A stretch of DNA of 64,000 nt from JAWKNZ01 sp041391425 (lineage in GTDB: Bacteria > Bdellovibrionota_B > Oligoflexia > Oligoflexales > JAWKNZ01), in the NCBI GenBank assembly GCA_041391425.1, contig JAWKNZ010000002.1:248001-312000 (forward strand). The letters run 5' to 3'. The notes beneath the pieces were generated by a model that saw only the letters and a program-made list of their open reading frames with translations, did no database searches and was not told the DNA's origin. Below are positions 45,213 to 54,587 of this stretch, in pieces. The position numbers and the translations under genes are program-made. Within the stretch, counting starts at the first letter, position 1. Each line of letters starts with the position of its first letter.

Positions 45213-45286
45213 TAACACGGTGATAAATCGGTTGGCAAGTTAAAGAATTTAAGACCATCACAACTTTTCTAAGGAAAGGGATAAGA

Positions 45287-46288
45287 ATGAAGACTCTTAA
45301 AAACACAATGCAGGCAGTTTCGTGTCCAAGATATGGCAACCATAAAAATATTATTGTAACTGAAAAGGAGATACCAACCCCTGGTAAAAAAGAAATACTG
45401 GTTAGAGTCGTCGCTACGGCTATAACAACAGCAGATACCATGATGAGATCTGGCACCCCTAAATTTGGGCGACTATTTCTTGGGTTCGTAAAGCCTAAAA
45501 ATCCCTTTCTTGGAACTGGTTACTCTGGTGAAATCATAAGTGTAGGAACTGACGTTAGAGTCTTTAAGCCAGGAGATCTCATCTTTGGAGAATCAGGCTT
45601 AAGTTTCGGAGCTAATGCTGAATATGTTTGTGTGGATAGTGATGGAGTTCTATTTGAAAAACCAGACTACCTTTCACATGAGCAAGCATCTTGTTTATGC
45701 GATGGGCCTCTAACTTCCTACAATTTCATTAAAGAAGTTGGCCGGGCACAAAAAGGCGATAAAATTCTTATCAATGGTGGTGCTGGAAGTTTGGGTACAG
45801 CTGCTATTCAAATTGCAAAACGCTTTGGCTGCCATGTGGTCGCAACATCGAGTAAGGAAAATTTTGAATTTCTTAGGGAATTAGGCGCAGACTCTGTCAT
45901 TGACTATCAGTCAGAGCAATTCCGAACCATGAATGCAGACTTTGACATTGTCTATGATGCTGTTGGCAAGCTAAAATTCAGCAATTCTCAAAGACTTCTG
46001 GCAAATGATGGAAAATTTATATCTCCAGTCATGAGTCTAAACCTTTTTTGTTCTATTTTCTGGCAAAAATTCACGAGGAACAAAATGATCGCAAAGTTTT
46101 CTGCCACTGGTTTAAAAAAGCCATCAGAACTTGTTCCCCATATTTCCAACTTATTGGACTTGATCCAAAATAAGGGCCTTAAAATCCACATTGAAAAGAC
46201 ATTTTCTCTAGCCCAAGTAGCAAATGCTCACGGTCTAATTGATGCTGGACATAAAAGAGGAAATTTCATAGCAAAGGTTTCAAATTGA
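45287..46288 (+). CDS. Zinc-independent medium-chain dehydrogenase/reductase (quinone-oxidoreductase type)
   Basis: 333 aa. MDR fold: N-terminal GroES-like domain (ILVRVVATAITTADTMMRSG; GTGYSGEIISVGTDVRVFKPGD) and a Rossmann NAD(P) domain with ILINGGAGSLGTAAIQIAKR. The structural-zinc cysteines are absent, as in quinone oxidoreductases and yhdH-like enzymes. Reduces quinones or enones with NADPH; real substrate unknown. Under the divergent TetR by context, so likely inducible by an electrophile. Confidence 0.88.
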   Translation: MKTLKNTMQAVSCPRYGNHKNIIVTEKEIPTPGKKEILVRVVATAITTADTMMRSGTPKFGRLFLGFVKPKNPFLGTGYSGEIISVGTDVRVFKPGDLIFGESGLSFGANAEYVCVDSDGVLFEKPDYLSHEQASCLCDGPLTSYNFIKEVGRAQKGDKILINGGAGSLGTAAIQIAKRFGCHVVATSSKENFEFLRELGADSVIDYQSEQFRTMNADFDIVYDAVGKLKFSNSQRLLANDGKFISPVMSLNLFCSIFWQKFTRNKMIAKFSATGLKKPSELVPHISNLLDLIQNKGLKIHIEKTFSLAQVANAHGLIDAGHKRGNFIAKVSN

Positions 46289-46407
46289 TATTCACAACAA
46301 TGTACGAGGTGAAGGATTTGGTGATAAAAATTGAGTGCATAATTTTCACCAACTTCAACGATAAATTCCGGGATTAATTCCCAAGTAACCCTATAGGTAC
46401 CTAAGAA

Positions 46408-47121
46408 ATGAACAATAGCAAAAAAAACTACTTCCGTTTGCTACCCCACGGCCCTTTGAAAGAGGTGCTACCAAACGTATTCACTGTTACAGGTTTGATG
46501 CGAATATACGGGCTATTTCAGTATTCCCGAGCCATGACAATTCTTAATGAGAATGGAACTCTTGCCATTATAAATCCAGTTAGAGTTGAAGAAGATCTTT
46601 TGAACAAGATTCAAAAGCTTGGGCAAATCAAATACCTTTTAAAAATTGGCCAACTTCACAATGTTGACGTACCATTTTACATGGATAAGTTTTCTCTAGA
46701 GCTTTGGATTAATCGGAATGACCCTTCTGTCGATGAGTCTTATTCAACCCGCTATTTTGATGATGTTGATGAAATCCCAATTCTTCGATGCAAAGTTAGA
46801 ACAATTAGGGGCTCCGAAATCAAAGAGTCAATCCTAGTTACTCCCGGAGATGGCGGATGTTTACATTCGTGCGATGCATTTGTAAATATGGGGTCAGACC
46901 CAAATCACAATTGGCTAACATCTAAACTTAGTAAATTTTTGCCCGACCCAACCTATATTGGTCCCAATTGGATAAAAATGGCCAAACCGCCTGAGGCTTC
47001 ATTGAAGTTTGTACTTGATTTCGATTTTGAAAATTTCATCCCTGCTCATGGCGAACCAATAATAGGCAACGCTAAGAAGAAGATTGAAAAATATATGGAG
47101 AGTTTTTATGCAAAAAAGTGA
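46408..47121 (+). CDS. Degenerate metallo-beta-lactamase-fold protein
   Basis: 237 aa. Resembles the MBL fold: VLPNVFTVTG start, LAIINPVRVEEDLLNKI, and the late strand-loop ENFIPAHGEPIIG typical of the family. The metal motif HxHxDH is replaced by KIGQLHNVDVPFYMDKF, so hydrolytic activity is doubtful. Resembles DUF4336-like members. It follows the MDR gene after 119 bp and may share its regulation. Confidence 0.6.
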   Translation: MNNSKKNYFRLLPHGPLKEVLPNVFTVTGLMRIYGLFQYSRAMTILNENGTLAIINPVRVEEDLLNKIQKLGQIKYLLKIGQLHNVDVPFYMDKFSLELWINRNDPSVDESYSTRYFDDVDEIPILRCKVRTIRGSEIKESILVTPGDGGCLHSCDAFVNMGSDPNHNWLTSKLSKFLPDPTYIGPNWIKMAKPPEASLKFVLDFDFENFIPAHGEPIIGNAKKKIEKYMESFYAKK

Positions 47122-47181
47122 GTAATTGGGTCCGCACTTTGAATCAGAATTCATCCGCACTTTGGGCCAGAACATACAAGA

Positions 47182-47233
47182 ATCCGAGATCCGAATTTAA
47201 TATTCAAGACCTCTCCTTAAACTGATGAATATG
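47182..47233 (+). repeat. Dispersed repeat, copy A
   Basis: ATCCGAGATCCGAATTTAAT and the following ~30 bp recur at 49843 and 50065 with few changes. Upstream of it (47128-47175) TCCGCACTTTG occurs twice. These are short leftovers of mobile-element ends. Confidence 0.6.
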
Positions 47234-47330
47234 TGCCGAATATCACCATTTGAGCGCCACCTAATATCAATAGGTGCGCACCACCCGATATCAAGTCGAA
47301 GTGTACCAGTTTGTGTTGAGGTAGCCCTAA
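47234..47330 (+). mobile_element. Probable left end of a decayed IS21-family element
   Basis: Three loose repeats, CCGAATATCACC, CCACCTAATATCA and CCACCCGATATCA, at about 20-25 bp intervals. Multiple terminal repeats ending in GATATCA are typical of IS21-type ends. An istB remnant lies on the far side of the IS4-type insertion, supporting one interrupted element. Confidence 0.35.
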
Positions 47331-47335
47331 AAAAC

Positions 47336-48480
47336 CTTACTCTTACCCATAAGTTTTCATATCTGATATAGTTTCTAAAATTTTGCTAAAAAATTTCTGT
47401 GAGGCTATTATGAGTTGGTGTGCAAGCAAGCTTGGTGACGCTGATTTTGGTGACTTTAGACTAACTAAAAGATTTACCACATTAGCTCAAACTATGCTGG
47501 AACATCCTGGGCAATCGATCCCATCCGCATGTAGTGATTGGGCATCTTCTAAGGCAGCTTATCGATTTTTGCACAATGATAATGTTACCCCCTCAAAAAT
47601 GCTAGAACCACACTTATTACGATTGAAAGAGCGGTGCGAGAGCCATAATGTTGTCTTGGCAGTTCAGGATTCTAATTACCTAAATTTAGATTCATTCAGG
47701 TCTATGGACGGCCTTGGTTTTATTGAAAGCAGCAGTAAATGGTCTCATAAAGGATTAGTTTTTCACCCTAATGTCGCCTTTTCAACTGATGGGGAGTGCT
47801 TGGGGTTACTAGGCTACGAAATTTTCTCGCGTCAAGAAAAGCGAAAATCTAGTCGCCATGAATACATGAGAAGACCAATCCAAGAGAAAGAAAGTTATCG
47901 TTGGATCAAGAGCCTCAAAGTTAATAAAATGAACATTCCATCTCATATTGACGTGGTTACAGTTGCTGATAGAGAATCAAACCCACCTGCTGATTGCAAT
48001 CCTATTAATTGGGTACTCCATACGAATTATCCAATCGAAAGTATTGAGGAAGCCTGCGAGAAAGTAAATTGGTATAAAATTCGCTGGCAGATTGAGATTT
48101 ACTTTAAAGTAATGAAATCCGGATTTAGGGTTGAAAAAAATCGGTTTGGTGATGTTAAAAATTTGGAGAAGTTTATTATCTTAATAGCAATTCTTGCTAC
48201 AAGGGTCATGAATTTGACTTATTAAGCGCGGCAGACAACTTATCTTAAACCAGAGAAATTTTTTTCGATAACTGAACTTAAGGTCCTAAGCATTCTAAGC
48301 TCTATTCCAAGCTTCGAAACTGTCCGAGACGCTGCTGTAGCTACCGCAAAACTTGGTGGGTTTTTAGGACGCAAATGTGATGGTCCTCCCGGTGTAATTA
48401 CAATGTGGCGTGGATTACAAAAACTATCCGATTCTTGTGAAATGTTTGAAAAAATGCAATAAGTTATGGGTAAGAGTAAG
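47336..48480 (+). mobile_element. IS4-family (Tn5/IS50-like) insertion sequence remnant
   Basis: Terminal repeats: left CTTACTCTTACCCATAAGTT (47336-47355), right AAGTTATGGGTAAGAGTAAG (48461-48480), matching at 18 of 20 when inverted. Between them lies a broken Tn5-like transposase. Total ~1.15 kb against ~1.4-1.5 kb expected, owing to an internal deletion. I see no convincing 9-bp target duplication. Confidence 0.75.
47410..48462 (+). pseudogene. Tn5-like (IS4 family) transposase, internally deleted and frameshifted
   Basis: N-terminal DNA-binding part is clear (DADFGDFRLTKRFTTLAQTM; SDWASSKAAYRFLHN), then VVLAVQDSNYLNLD (first catalytic Asp). At VTVADRESNPPADCNPINWV about 150 residues are missing, including the region leading to the second Asp context. 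It resumes at NWVLHTNYPIES ... KVNWYKIRWQIEIYFK with the catalytic Glu, stops at 48225, and the C-terminus continues in another frame (KLGGFLGRKCDGPPGVITMW) to 48462. ATG 47410 has GAGG 6 nt upstream. Inactive. Confidence 0.8.
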
Positions 48481-48489
48481 ATAAAATGG

Positions 48490-48831
48490 GGCCAGCTCAC
48501 AGCGCATTGTATACAACAGCGTCCAAACTTGTTATTGAGCTTGGAGCGCAAGAAAGCAGCATAGCACTCAAAAGAACTATTTCAAAATATGTCAATGTCG
48601 CTCTTTTAATTATAGATGAGATTGGTTATCTGTCTTTTTGATAATAAAGCCGCCGATTTTCTTTTTGAGATCATTAATCAACGATATGAACAAGGTTCAA
48701 TTGTTATGACAACAAACCTTGCTTTTAAAGATTGGAATCAGGTATTTCCAGCAGCTCCTTGTCTTACGGCTATGATTGATCGCTTAACACATCATGCAGA
48801 GATTACTCTGATTGGACTAGCAACCATTTGA
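48490..48831 (+). pseudogene. istB: IS21 helper ATPase IstB remnant
   Basis: Reads ASKLVIELGAQES ... VNVALLIIDEIGYLSF, then after stops ADFLFEIINQRYEQGSIVMT and TNLAFKDWNQVFPAAPCLTA then MIDRLTHHAEI. This is the Walker B / sensor part of IstB; the Walker A half is missing. Short hairpin CGCCAGCTTCGCTTGGCG just after may belong to the right end of the IS21-type element. Confidence 0.75.
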
Positions 48832-48940
48832 ATGGACTGCGCACCAATAAGCAAACGCCAGCTTCGCTTGGCGCACATACAGTAACGCTACACTTTATAG
48901 TGCAAGCAGTCACCCAAAAGAAGTGTTTTAAACTGCTTCC

Positions 48941-48969
48941 TTGACATATCCAATAAGATATATTATAAA
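48941..48969 (+). promoter_or_regulatory. Promoter and operator of the toxin-antitoxin pair
   Basis: TTGACA (48941-48946), 17-bp spacer, TATAAA (48964-48969). A dyad, ATATC-CAATAA-GATAT (48946-48961), fills the spacer and is a good candidate site for autorepression by the antitoxin. The predicted transcript start falls on or next to the ATG at 48976, so the mRNA may be leaderless. Confidence 0.65.
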
Positions 48970-48975
48970 TAAGAG

Positions 48976-49260
48976 ATGTGGGAGGTCCTTGAAAAACGAA
49001 ATATTTCTAAGCAATTAGCAAAGGCTCCCAAGGAAATCATCAAGAAATATGAGTTCTGGAAGAACGTAGCCTGTACTGACGGACCTAAGGGATTAAGAAT
49101 GTTAAAGGGGTTTAAGGACCACAGCCTGAAAGGCGAGTGGGCTGGCTCCAGAGCATCAAGGTTGAGTCAGCAATGGAGAGTCATTTACGTTGTTCAAAAG
49201 AAACAGTTGAATATTCTCGTACTAGAGGTAAATCCACATGACTACAGGAAAAAAGGTTAA
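48976..49260 (+). CDS. RelE/HigB-type toxin
   Basis: 94 aa. RelE/ParE-fold toxin: helices at the start (NISKQLAKAPKEIIKKYEFW), then LKGFKDHSLKGEW and the core SRASRLSQQWRVIYVVQ with EVNPHDYRKKG at the end, the HigB/RelE pattern of basic catalytic residues. Toxin first, antitoxin second, with a 23-bp overlap, is the HigBA order. Such toxins cleave mRNA at the ribosome. The ATG has no ribosome-binding site, and the predicted transcript starts there. Confidence 0.85.
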   Translation: MWEVLEKRNISKQLAKAPKEIIKKYEFWKNVACTDGPKGLRMLKGFKDHSLKGEWAGSRASRLSQQWRVIYVVQKKQLNILVLEVNPHDYRKKG

Positions 49261-49531
49261 AGATGCCCTGAAGGGAACATTTGTCAAAGCGAAAAGCCGG
49301 ACAGATTTGAGTGTCGGAGAGTCAGTGAGAATTGCTCGTGAATTGAATGAGTTGAGCCAGAATCAATTAGCAGATTTAGCTGGGATTTCTCAGTCAATTA
49401 TTTCTGGAATTGAAAATGGCCGAATAAATCTTGGAGTAGAGCGAGCTAAAGCATTGGCAAGAGCGCTTTCTGTTCACCCTGCTGTGCTGCTCTTTCCTGG
49501 GTGGGATACAGACAGGGAAAGTGCTGCTTAA
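49238..49531 (+). CDS. XRE/HigA-type antitoxin
   Basis: 97 aa. Helix-turn-helix of the XRE family: SVRIARELNELSQNQLADLA then GISQSIISGIENGRINLG, then a short C-terminal tail (RALSVHPAVLLFPGW). Binds and blocks the toxin, and likely represses the operon via the dyad at 48946-48961. Start overlaps the toxin's last codons, so the two are co-translated. Confidence 0.9.
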   Translation: MTTGKKVKDALKGTFVKAKSRTDLSVGESVRIARELNELSQNQLADLAGISQSIISGIENGRINLGVERAKALARALSVHPAVLLFPGWDTDRESAA

Positions 49532-49842
49532 AGGCAGAATATCCCATAGTCGATAAAAGCGTCCAGAAAACTAATAATAAAAATAACTTCTTGGTCTCAA
49601 TTATTTTGCATTACCTTGATAGCTTTGGCAACCTTGAATTATTACCTACGTTTATCTTCCAATATATTAAAATTGCAGTGGATTTTAGCGAAAACGAATC
49701 ATCGTGGCCGCCTGATAAAAACTTTGGGGGCGTTGGGACTAACAATCTATACTTTTTGTAATCCAAGACCGCTTCTGAGCTTAAAAAAAGTTCTTCGACT
49801 CTTGCCCGTAGCCTTATTAAACTCCAAAAACTGTTCTTTAAC
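49532..49842. other. Gene-free stretch with possible transposase debris
   Basis: Frames here are short and interrupted. One plus-strand reading (LIALATLNYYLRLSSN, ... NPRPLL) has the feel of an IS4-type transposase C-terminus, but no motif confirms it. Nothing else supported. Confidence 0.25.
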
Positions 49843-50285
49843 CCGAGATCCGAATTTAATATCCAAGACCTCTCCTTAACCTGATGAGTATGATATCTCT
49901 TAGAGGTTTTTCTAATTTCACCCAGACTGTCAACTTATCCACAGTTTTTTTCTAGAATTTAGCTTAGAATTTAAAAACACAGATAGCAAAAATGCCTCAA
50001 TTGTTTAAAGTGATCATCGACAAAAACGTTCACAACAAAAAAGGCATTTTCATGGTCAGCATAATCCGAGATCCGAATTTAATATCCAAGACCTCTCCTT
50101 AACCTGATGAGTATGATATCTTGGCGTTTTTCTAATTTCACCCAGACTGTCAACTTATCCATGCTTTTTTCTAATCAGCTTAAATGAAAAATAGATAGCA
50201 AAAATGCCCAATTTAAAGGTGTTTAAAGTGATCAATGACAAAAACGTTCACAACAAAAAAGGCATTTCATGGTCAGCATAATCAA
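49843..50285 (+). repeat. Tandem duplication of a 222-bp unit (repeat copies B and C)
   Basis: Unit 1 starts at 49843 and unit 2 at 50065, both with CCGAGATCCGAATTTAATAT. Each runs through the dispersed repeat, TCTAATTTCACCCAGACTGT, AGATAGCAAAAATGCC, ACAAAAACGTTCACAAC and ends in ATGGTCAGCATAAT, the first codons of the IS1380-type transposase. The units differ by small indels and base changes. In unit 1 the start codon runs into the next copy of the repeat and stops. Confidence 0.8.
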
Positions 50286-51590
50286 AACAAAAGGTTCTAG
50301 CAAAGCATTTTCAATTTATGGTGGTCTAATACTTAGCCGTGAGCTACTTGGGAAGACGAGAATATCTAGTAAATTAGCTGAGTTACTCAAAACCCTATCG
50401 TAATATTTTTTTCTTGTCAAAAGTACAAATTTGAGGTCATGCTGGGTTTCATAGAGCGGAAGAGCACCTTCAAGATTGGGATGCTTTAAATCAAGACAAA
50501 GGCTTTGAAGCAGGTTGCCACGTACTGCTCTAAAGCCTTGAAAGATTATCTCAGGTCATTTACTGGGCTTGGTCTTTTTGGCATGCAAGGAAAAATTGAT
50601 TGGATTGAGTTTTGAGTTGTGCTCGCAGGTAAGTCCAAATTCCAAACGTTTTATTTTGGATATCGACTCTACATCCCATGCACAACATGGGAAAAAAATG
50701 GAAGGGGTGGAATTTTGCTATAAGAAATTTAGAGCGTTGGATTCGATTGTAGCCTTTGACGAGCTTGGTTTTCAGTATTGGCATGACGTGCGTCCTGGTT
50801 CAACCTATACGTCAAATGGCTCAAGCCAAATAATTCACGAGATTTTTTCTCGCATTCCGACAGGCAATAGAGAGCAAAGGAGAATTGTCCGTGGCGATAG
50901 CGGGTTTTCAAATGTGGAATTTTACAATGCTTGCGCCGTAAAGGGTGCAGGGTTTGTATGTGCAGCCAAGAGAACAGATAAATTTAAAGAGAGGGTAGCA
51001 CGTATAAAAAACTGGGAGTCTCAAAACCCGGAAAAAAAGGGTCGTATTTTGGCAACCGGTAATCGCGAGTGTGAGATAGGCCACACCTCCTATTATAGTA
51101 AAGGTTTTTCAAAGCCGTTGCGTTTGGTAGTAATTCGTGCTGGAGAAGGCAGAGTTTGAGGGCAATTTATTTAAGGACCATAAGGAATATGATTATTTTG
51201 GTTTTGTAACAAATATGGGTGCTCATGAGTTTTCATCGGTTGATCTTATTAAGTTGTACCGTGGTCGTGGCAACGCAGAAAACTCTTATGTGAGCAAAGT
51301 TTCATTGACTTAAACCATCTCATGTCTCAAGTCATAATAATGGTGGCATTTAGATGATGTTTTGATGACCTGATGAGGTTTTGATTTTGAGCACCTAAAG
51401 AATAAAGACGAGATCAGAATTAAACAATCATCATTTGTGCAGCCAAGAAGATTAGGAGAAGGTGGTTACTGATTCCAGTCCAAGTAATCTGCCATGCGGG
51501 ATCTGTAACCTTTAGATTTAATCACGATCATCATAGAGAGGTGATACGCTGGAAGACTAAACTAAAAAATTTGCAGTTAGGTTGAAGCTA
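50269..51590 (+). pseudogene. IS1380-family transposase, degenerate
   Basis: Starts MVSIIKTKGSSKAFSIYGGL to a stop at 50403, then central DDE-fold parts in several frames: FILDIDSTSHAQHGKK (first Asp), HDVRPGSTYTSNGSSQIIHE, RRIVRGDSGFSNVEFY (second Asp), YYSKGFSKPLRLVVIRAG, then GFVTNMGAHEFSSVDLIKLY and RGRGNAENSY (Glu region). A C-terminal scrap (ICHAGSVTFRF) ends near 51590. At least four breaks, so dead. Confidence 0.75.
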
Positions 51591-51965
51591 AACTTCAGAC
51601 TGTTGAAGACATGGCAGAGCTCTTTGACAATTGAATAAAGCTCTACCCACTGTGCTAAGGAACCCCAATTTGTCGAGATTGGCCATCTATAGGTGTCCAA
51701 AATACCTGGTAGATGTGCTTTTGTAGCGATTTCAATAGTTGAGATTGCAGGTAATGAAATTTTGGTGGGGAGTTGTCCTATTTTAAACGCACCGATGCGC
51801 TCTTGCAGTCCGCGAAGCAGAAATTTTTTTCTGATTCCGGGCTAACGAATATTTTCTACAGGCTTAAATTCGGATCCGGGGACTACTACCACGTCCGCTG
51901 CCGCTTCAAATCTTTTGCTCTGCTGGAGAAAAATGGCCTGGGAAAATCGCAAAACCGTAAGCAAT
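51591..51965. other. Gene-free stretch left of the tRNA-Ala
   Basis: No gene supported. TTAAATTCGGATC at about 51862-51874 is the reverse complement of part of the dispersed repeat (GATCCGAATTTAA). The open frame 51773-51967 is likely chance. Confidence 0.3.
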
Positions 51966-51996
51966 AAAAAACCGGAGCCTTTTCAGGACTCCGGTT
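51966..51996 (-). terminator. Rho-independent terminator of tRNA-Ala
   Basis: On the minus strand AACCGGAGTCCTGAAAAGGC then TCCGGTT and a T run (forward A run 51966-51971). An 8-bp GC-rich stem plus a bulged inner stem. It lies 10 bp after the tRNA. Confidence 0.8.
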
Positions 51997-52006
51997 CGAA
52001 TTGACG

Positions 52007-52081
52007 TGGTGAGGTAAGGAGAGTCGAACTCCTGACCTTTGGAATGCAAATCCAACGCTCTACCAGCTGAGCTATACCCCC
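52007..52081 (-). tRNA. tRNA-Ala (TGC), one base short in the acceptor
   Basis: D stem GCTC/GAGC, anticodon stem TTGGA/TCCAA with loop TTTGCAT (anticodon TGC), T arm AGGAG-TTCGACT-CTCCT and an encoded ACCA end are all normal. The 5' acceptor is GGGGGTA but the 3' strand is only TACCTC before ACCA: G1 has no partner (C72 missing). The alanine identity pair G3-U70 remains. May be a pseudo-tRNA or a one-base error. Confidence 0.85.
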
Positions 52082-52304
52082 AAACTAGACAAGTATACTG
52101 CCGCAAATGTCAAGATTCTGCAAGTGGGTAATTCAACTTTTTCTGCCAGGGCTATTCTCGTTACTTTTCTAATCAGCTATAATAGAAAGGCATGGATTAT
52201 AAGGTGCTGTATAGCTTAGCAGCTGCCAAGATAACTATATGTTTTATTTTATGTTTAATTGATATTTGTAAGTTTTGAATTTATAGGCTAGAGGGTGTTT
52301 ACCA

Positions 52305-53885
52305 ATGAAAATGCTTGTTTTTTGGGCTTTTTTTGCTGCTTGTTTGGGGGTTTTAGGATGTAGGAAAAGCTGGTGTTAAGAAAAGTGGGGCTTCTACATC
52401 GATTGAGCGTGAGTTTTCTAAGGTGGCTGATCGTCACAATATTCCTAAAAGAATGCTATTTGCGGCGGGTTGGCTTGAATCAAAACTAAATCCTCAGGCT
52501 GCACTTCGTTCTATCTTAATAAGGCAACAGGAATATTTGAGAAGAAAGCCGGAACGGATGTTGCGCAAACTGCTTTGGTATTTCAAGGGCCGAGTTACAA
52601 CTGATGATAGTGAAGAAGCCGATCTTATTGAGGTACAGGCTGAAGCTTTCGTGCTGCTTGGTTGGAGAGTAAGATTTCCGGCCAAGCTACTCTTAATTCA
52701 AGGCCTAAAACGACAGAAGAAAAATTCAATTGGATTTGGGAAATCACTAGAGCTCATATTGGCGAAGGTCCGTACAGTCGGAATATTAGAGTTGTTTTTG
52801 CCAAGGAAATGATTCGCATACTGAATGAAGGCTTTACTTGGCAGGATAGGGAAAAGCTTGAAACTTTTACTTTTGGTCAAGAAAATCCGAGGTTAGAGCT
52901 TGAAAAGTTTAGCCCAGATATTCAAAATCAATTAAATTTGATTTCTAGGCGCCCTGAAATTGATTCGGCGATGTTTTTGCCTTTGGGGAAAGTAAACTCC
53001 ACACAAGAAAATAAACCAACCCATATCAAGGTTGTTCATTGCCCGCTCTCACTTTCAGCATGCTTGCGAATGCAGGATCAAAATGTAAAAGGTATTCGTA
53101 TGGAGGCCCACTACATCATCCCAAGAAATTCAGAAGAAGTAGAAGAGCCAGTACAGATCACTAAGCATCGAAATACCATTCTCCTAACTGATAAGAACGG
53201 AGCAGTCAAAGAGATTTCGGATGCAATTGTTATCATGCTTGTTGGCAATTCCGGTCGAATTGTAGAAGGACATCGAAATCCAGCTAATCCAAGGTGGTTG
53301 ACTAAGTGGCAAATTCAAAGGATGGGAGAAGTGATCAATGATGTTTGCCGCAACCTCGAGGAAAATTATAACGTCAAAATTGAGAAATGTTTAAAGCTAA
53401 ATCAAGGTGTGACCTTCCAGCAGCAAGAATCCGATGAGCCTTTTTTGTGGGGGGACGTGGCGGATTTTGACTCTCTAATTTTTGAAAGCTATGTCAATAA
53501 TCCGGGCGGGCTTCTTGGAGAAACCGTTTTTGATTTACCTAAAGAAAAATTGGTTTATTCGGCAGGAGATACGATCCCTCTAAGGATTTTATTCCGCCCA
53601 TCTGTGAACCATATTGAGATTGAGAAGCTTGTCCGCTGCCCTGATCAAAAGGTTGTTTGGGCTCCTGTTATTTCTGCTGATGTGCGGTCACAAACTTCAT
53701 TTAAAACAGAGAAAAAACTTTATGATGCAGGTCCAAATAAGAATGGAAATCAATTTTTTCGCGCCAAAGTCTATGATCGTGATGGCTCTTTAGTTGGTTG
53801 GGATACCGCGGAAATATACCTAAAGAACTTTGAAGAAAACGATACCTCTTTGACTCCAAAAACTTGCTTGCTTCATGGTAGCTAA
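52305..53885 (+). pseudogene. Lipoprotein gene broken by at least three frameshifts
   Basis: Begins MKMLVFWAFFAACLGVLGC, a lipoprotein signal (GVLGC) with GAGGG upstream, then meets a stop; skipping one base near 52357 gives GKAGVKKSG and REFSKVADRHNIPKRM then LFAAGWLESKLNP. A second shift is needed near 52500 (FEKKAGTDVAQTALVFQGPS) and another near 52660 to reach the long last frame (WLESKISGQATLNSRP to 53885). The last part, ~400 aa, is intact-looking and beta-rich at its end. Family not recognised; ESKLNP and ESKISG recall a lytic-transglycosylase motif, but this is a guess. Confidence 0.65.
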
Positions 53886-53926
53886 GAAATTTTTGGAGAT
53901 CTTGATTTTTATTTAGATAATCTGGA

Positions 53927-54274
53927 TTAAGGCCAAGATAGGTAGCCGCTATTAATAGGTTCATCGCGAGGATCACGGCCGTCCCCGTAGTTTATTTTTT
54001 CTTCTAAGTTGAGGTCGAGTGCTGAGACGAATGTCGCCACATCGTTGTCGTTTTTGATTTGAATTGTATTAGGATGTTTTGGGTTTATATGCTTTGCCGT
54101 ATAAACCTCCCCTCCAGGCCAGTCGTCGTTTTTCCCGACTCTAAGTTCGACTTTATCTGTAGGAAGGATGTTATGTATCTTTTTGGGGGGACGCCTTGTG
54201 ATTTCTTTGAGATCGCCATGCAAATCGTAATACTTGACCGTATATGGGCGTCTGCTAAAACGAATCGATTGCAT
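53927..54274 (-). CDS. Small protein, function unknown
   Basis: 115 aa, soluble, basic N-terminus (SIRFSRRPYTVKYYDLHGDL) and an acidic C-terminus (VSALDLNLEEKINYGDGRDP). Likely a small beta-sheet domain. AGGAA is 5 nt before ATG. No family, signal or partner recognised; convergent with the broken lipoprotein gene. Confidence 0.5.
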   Translation of the reverse strand: MQSIRFSRRPYTVKYYDLHGDLKEITRRPPKKIHNILPTDKVELRVGKNDDWPGGEVYTAKHINPKHPNTIQIKNDNDVATFVSALDLNLEEKINYGDGRDPRDEPINSGYLSWP

Positions 54275-54587
54275 GGGAATTCCTTAAAAATAACATAATA
54301 ACAGCATGTTAATATTTTGTATTTGTTTTAAATTACAATTAATAAAAAGCCAAAAAGCGATTTATAGGATCGGTATAGATTTACTAAACTTTAGCAAAAA
54401 TCTCAGAATTCAGACATATCTAGGGAGGCATATAATAAAGCTAAAGATTCCCCGTAGCGTGCTGAGAGGAATAATATTTTAAACAACTATTTTAGGTAGT
54501 TAACTAAAAATATATGGTTGTGGTTAGTATTTAAAGTAAGCCATAAATTAGGTTTGCCAAATCAACATAACCGTAAGTAATTGAGAT
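54275..54587. other. Gene-free AT-rich gap
   Basis: 313 bp separating two minus-strand small genes. I see no repeat, RNA or strong promoter in it. Confidence 0.4.

Noticed and set aside
49532..49842. Possible IS4 transposase C-terminus
   Set aside because: No catalytic or signature motif; kept only as a gap note.
51773..51967. 64-codon frame left of the tRNA-Ala
   Set aside because: Overlaps the dispersed repeat and the tRNA terminator; no coding signs.
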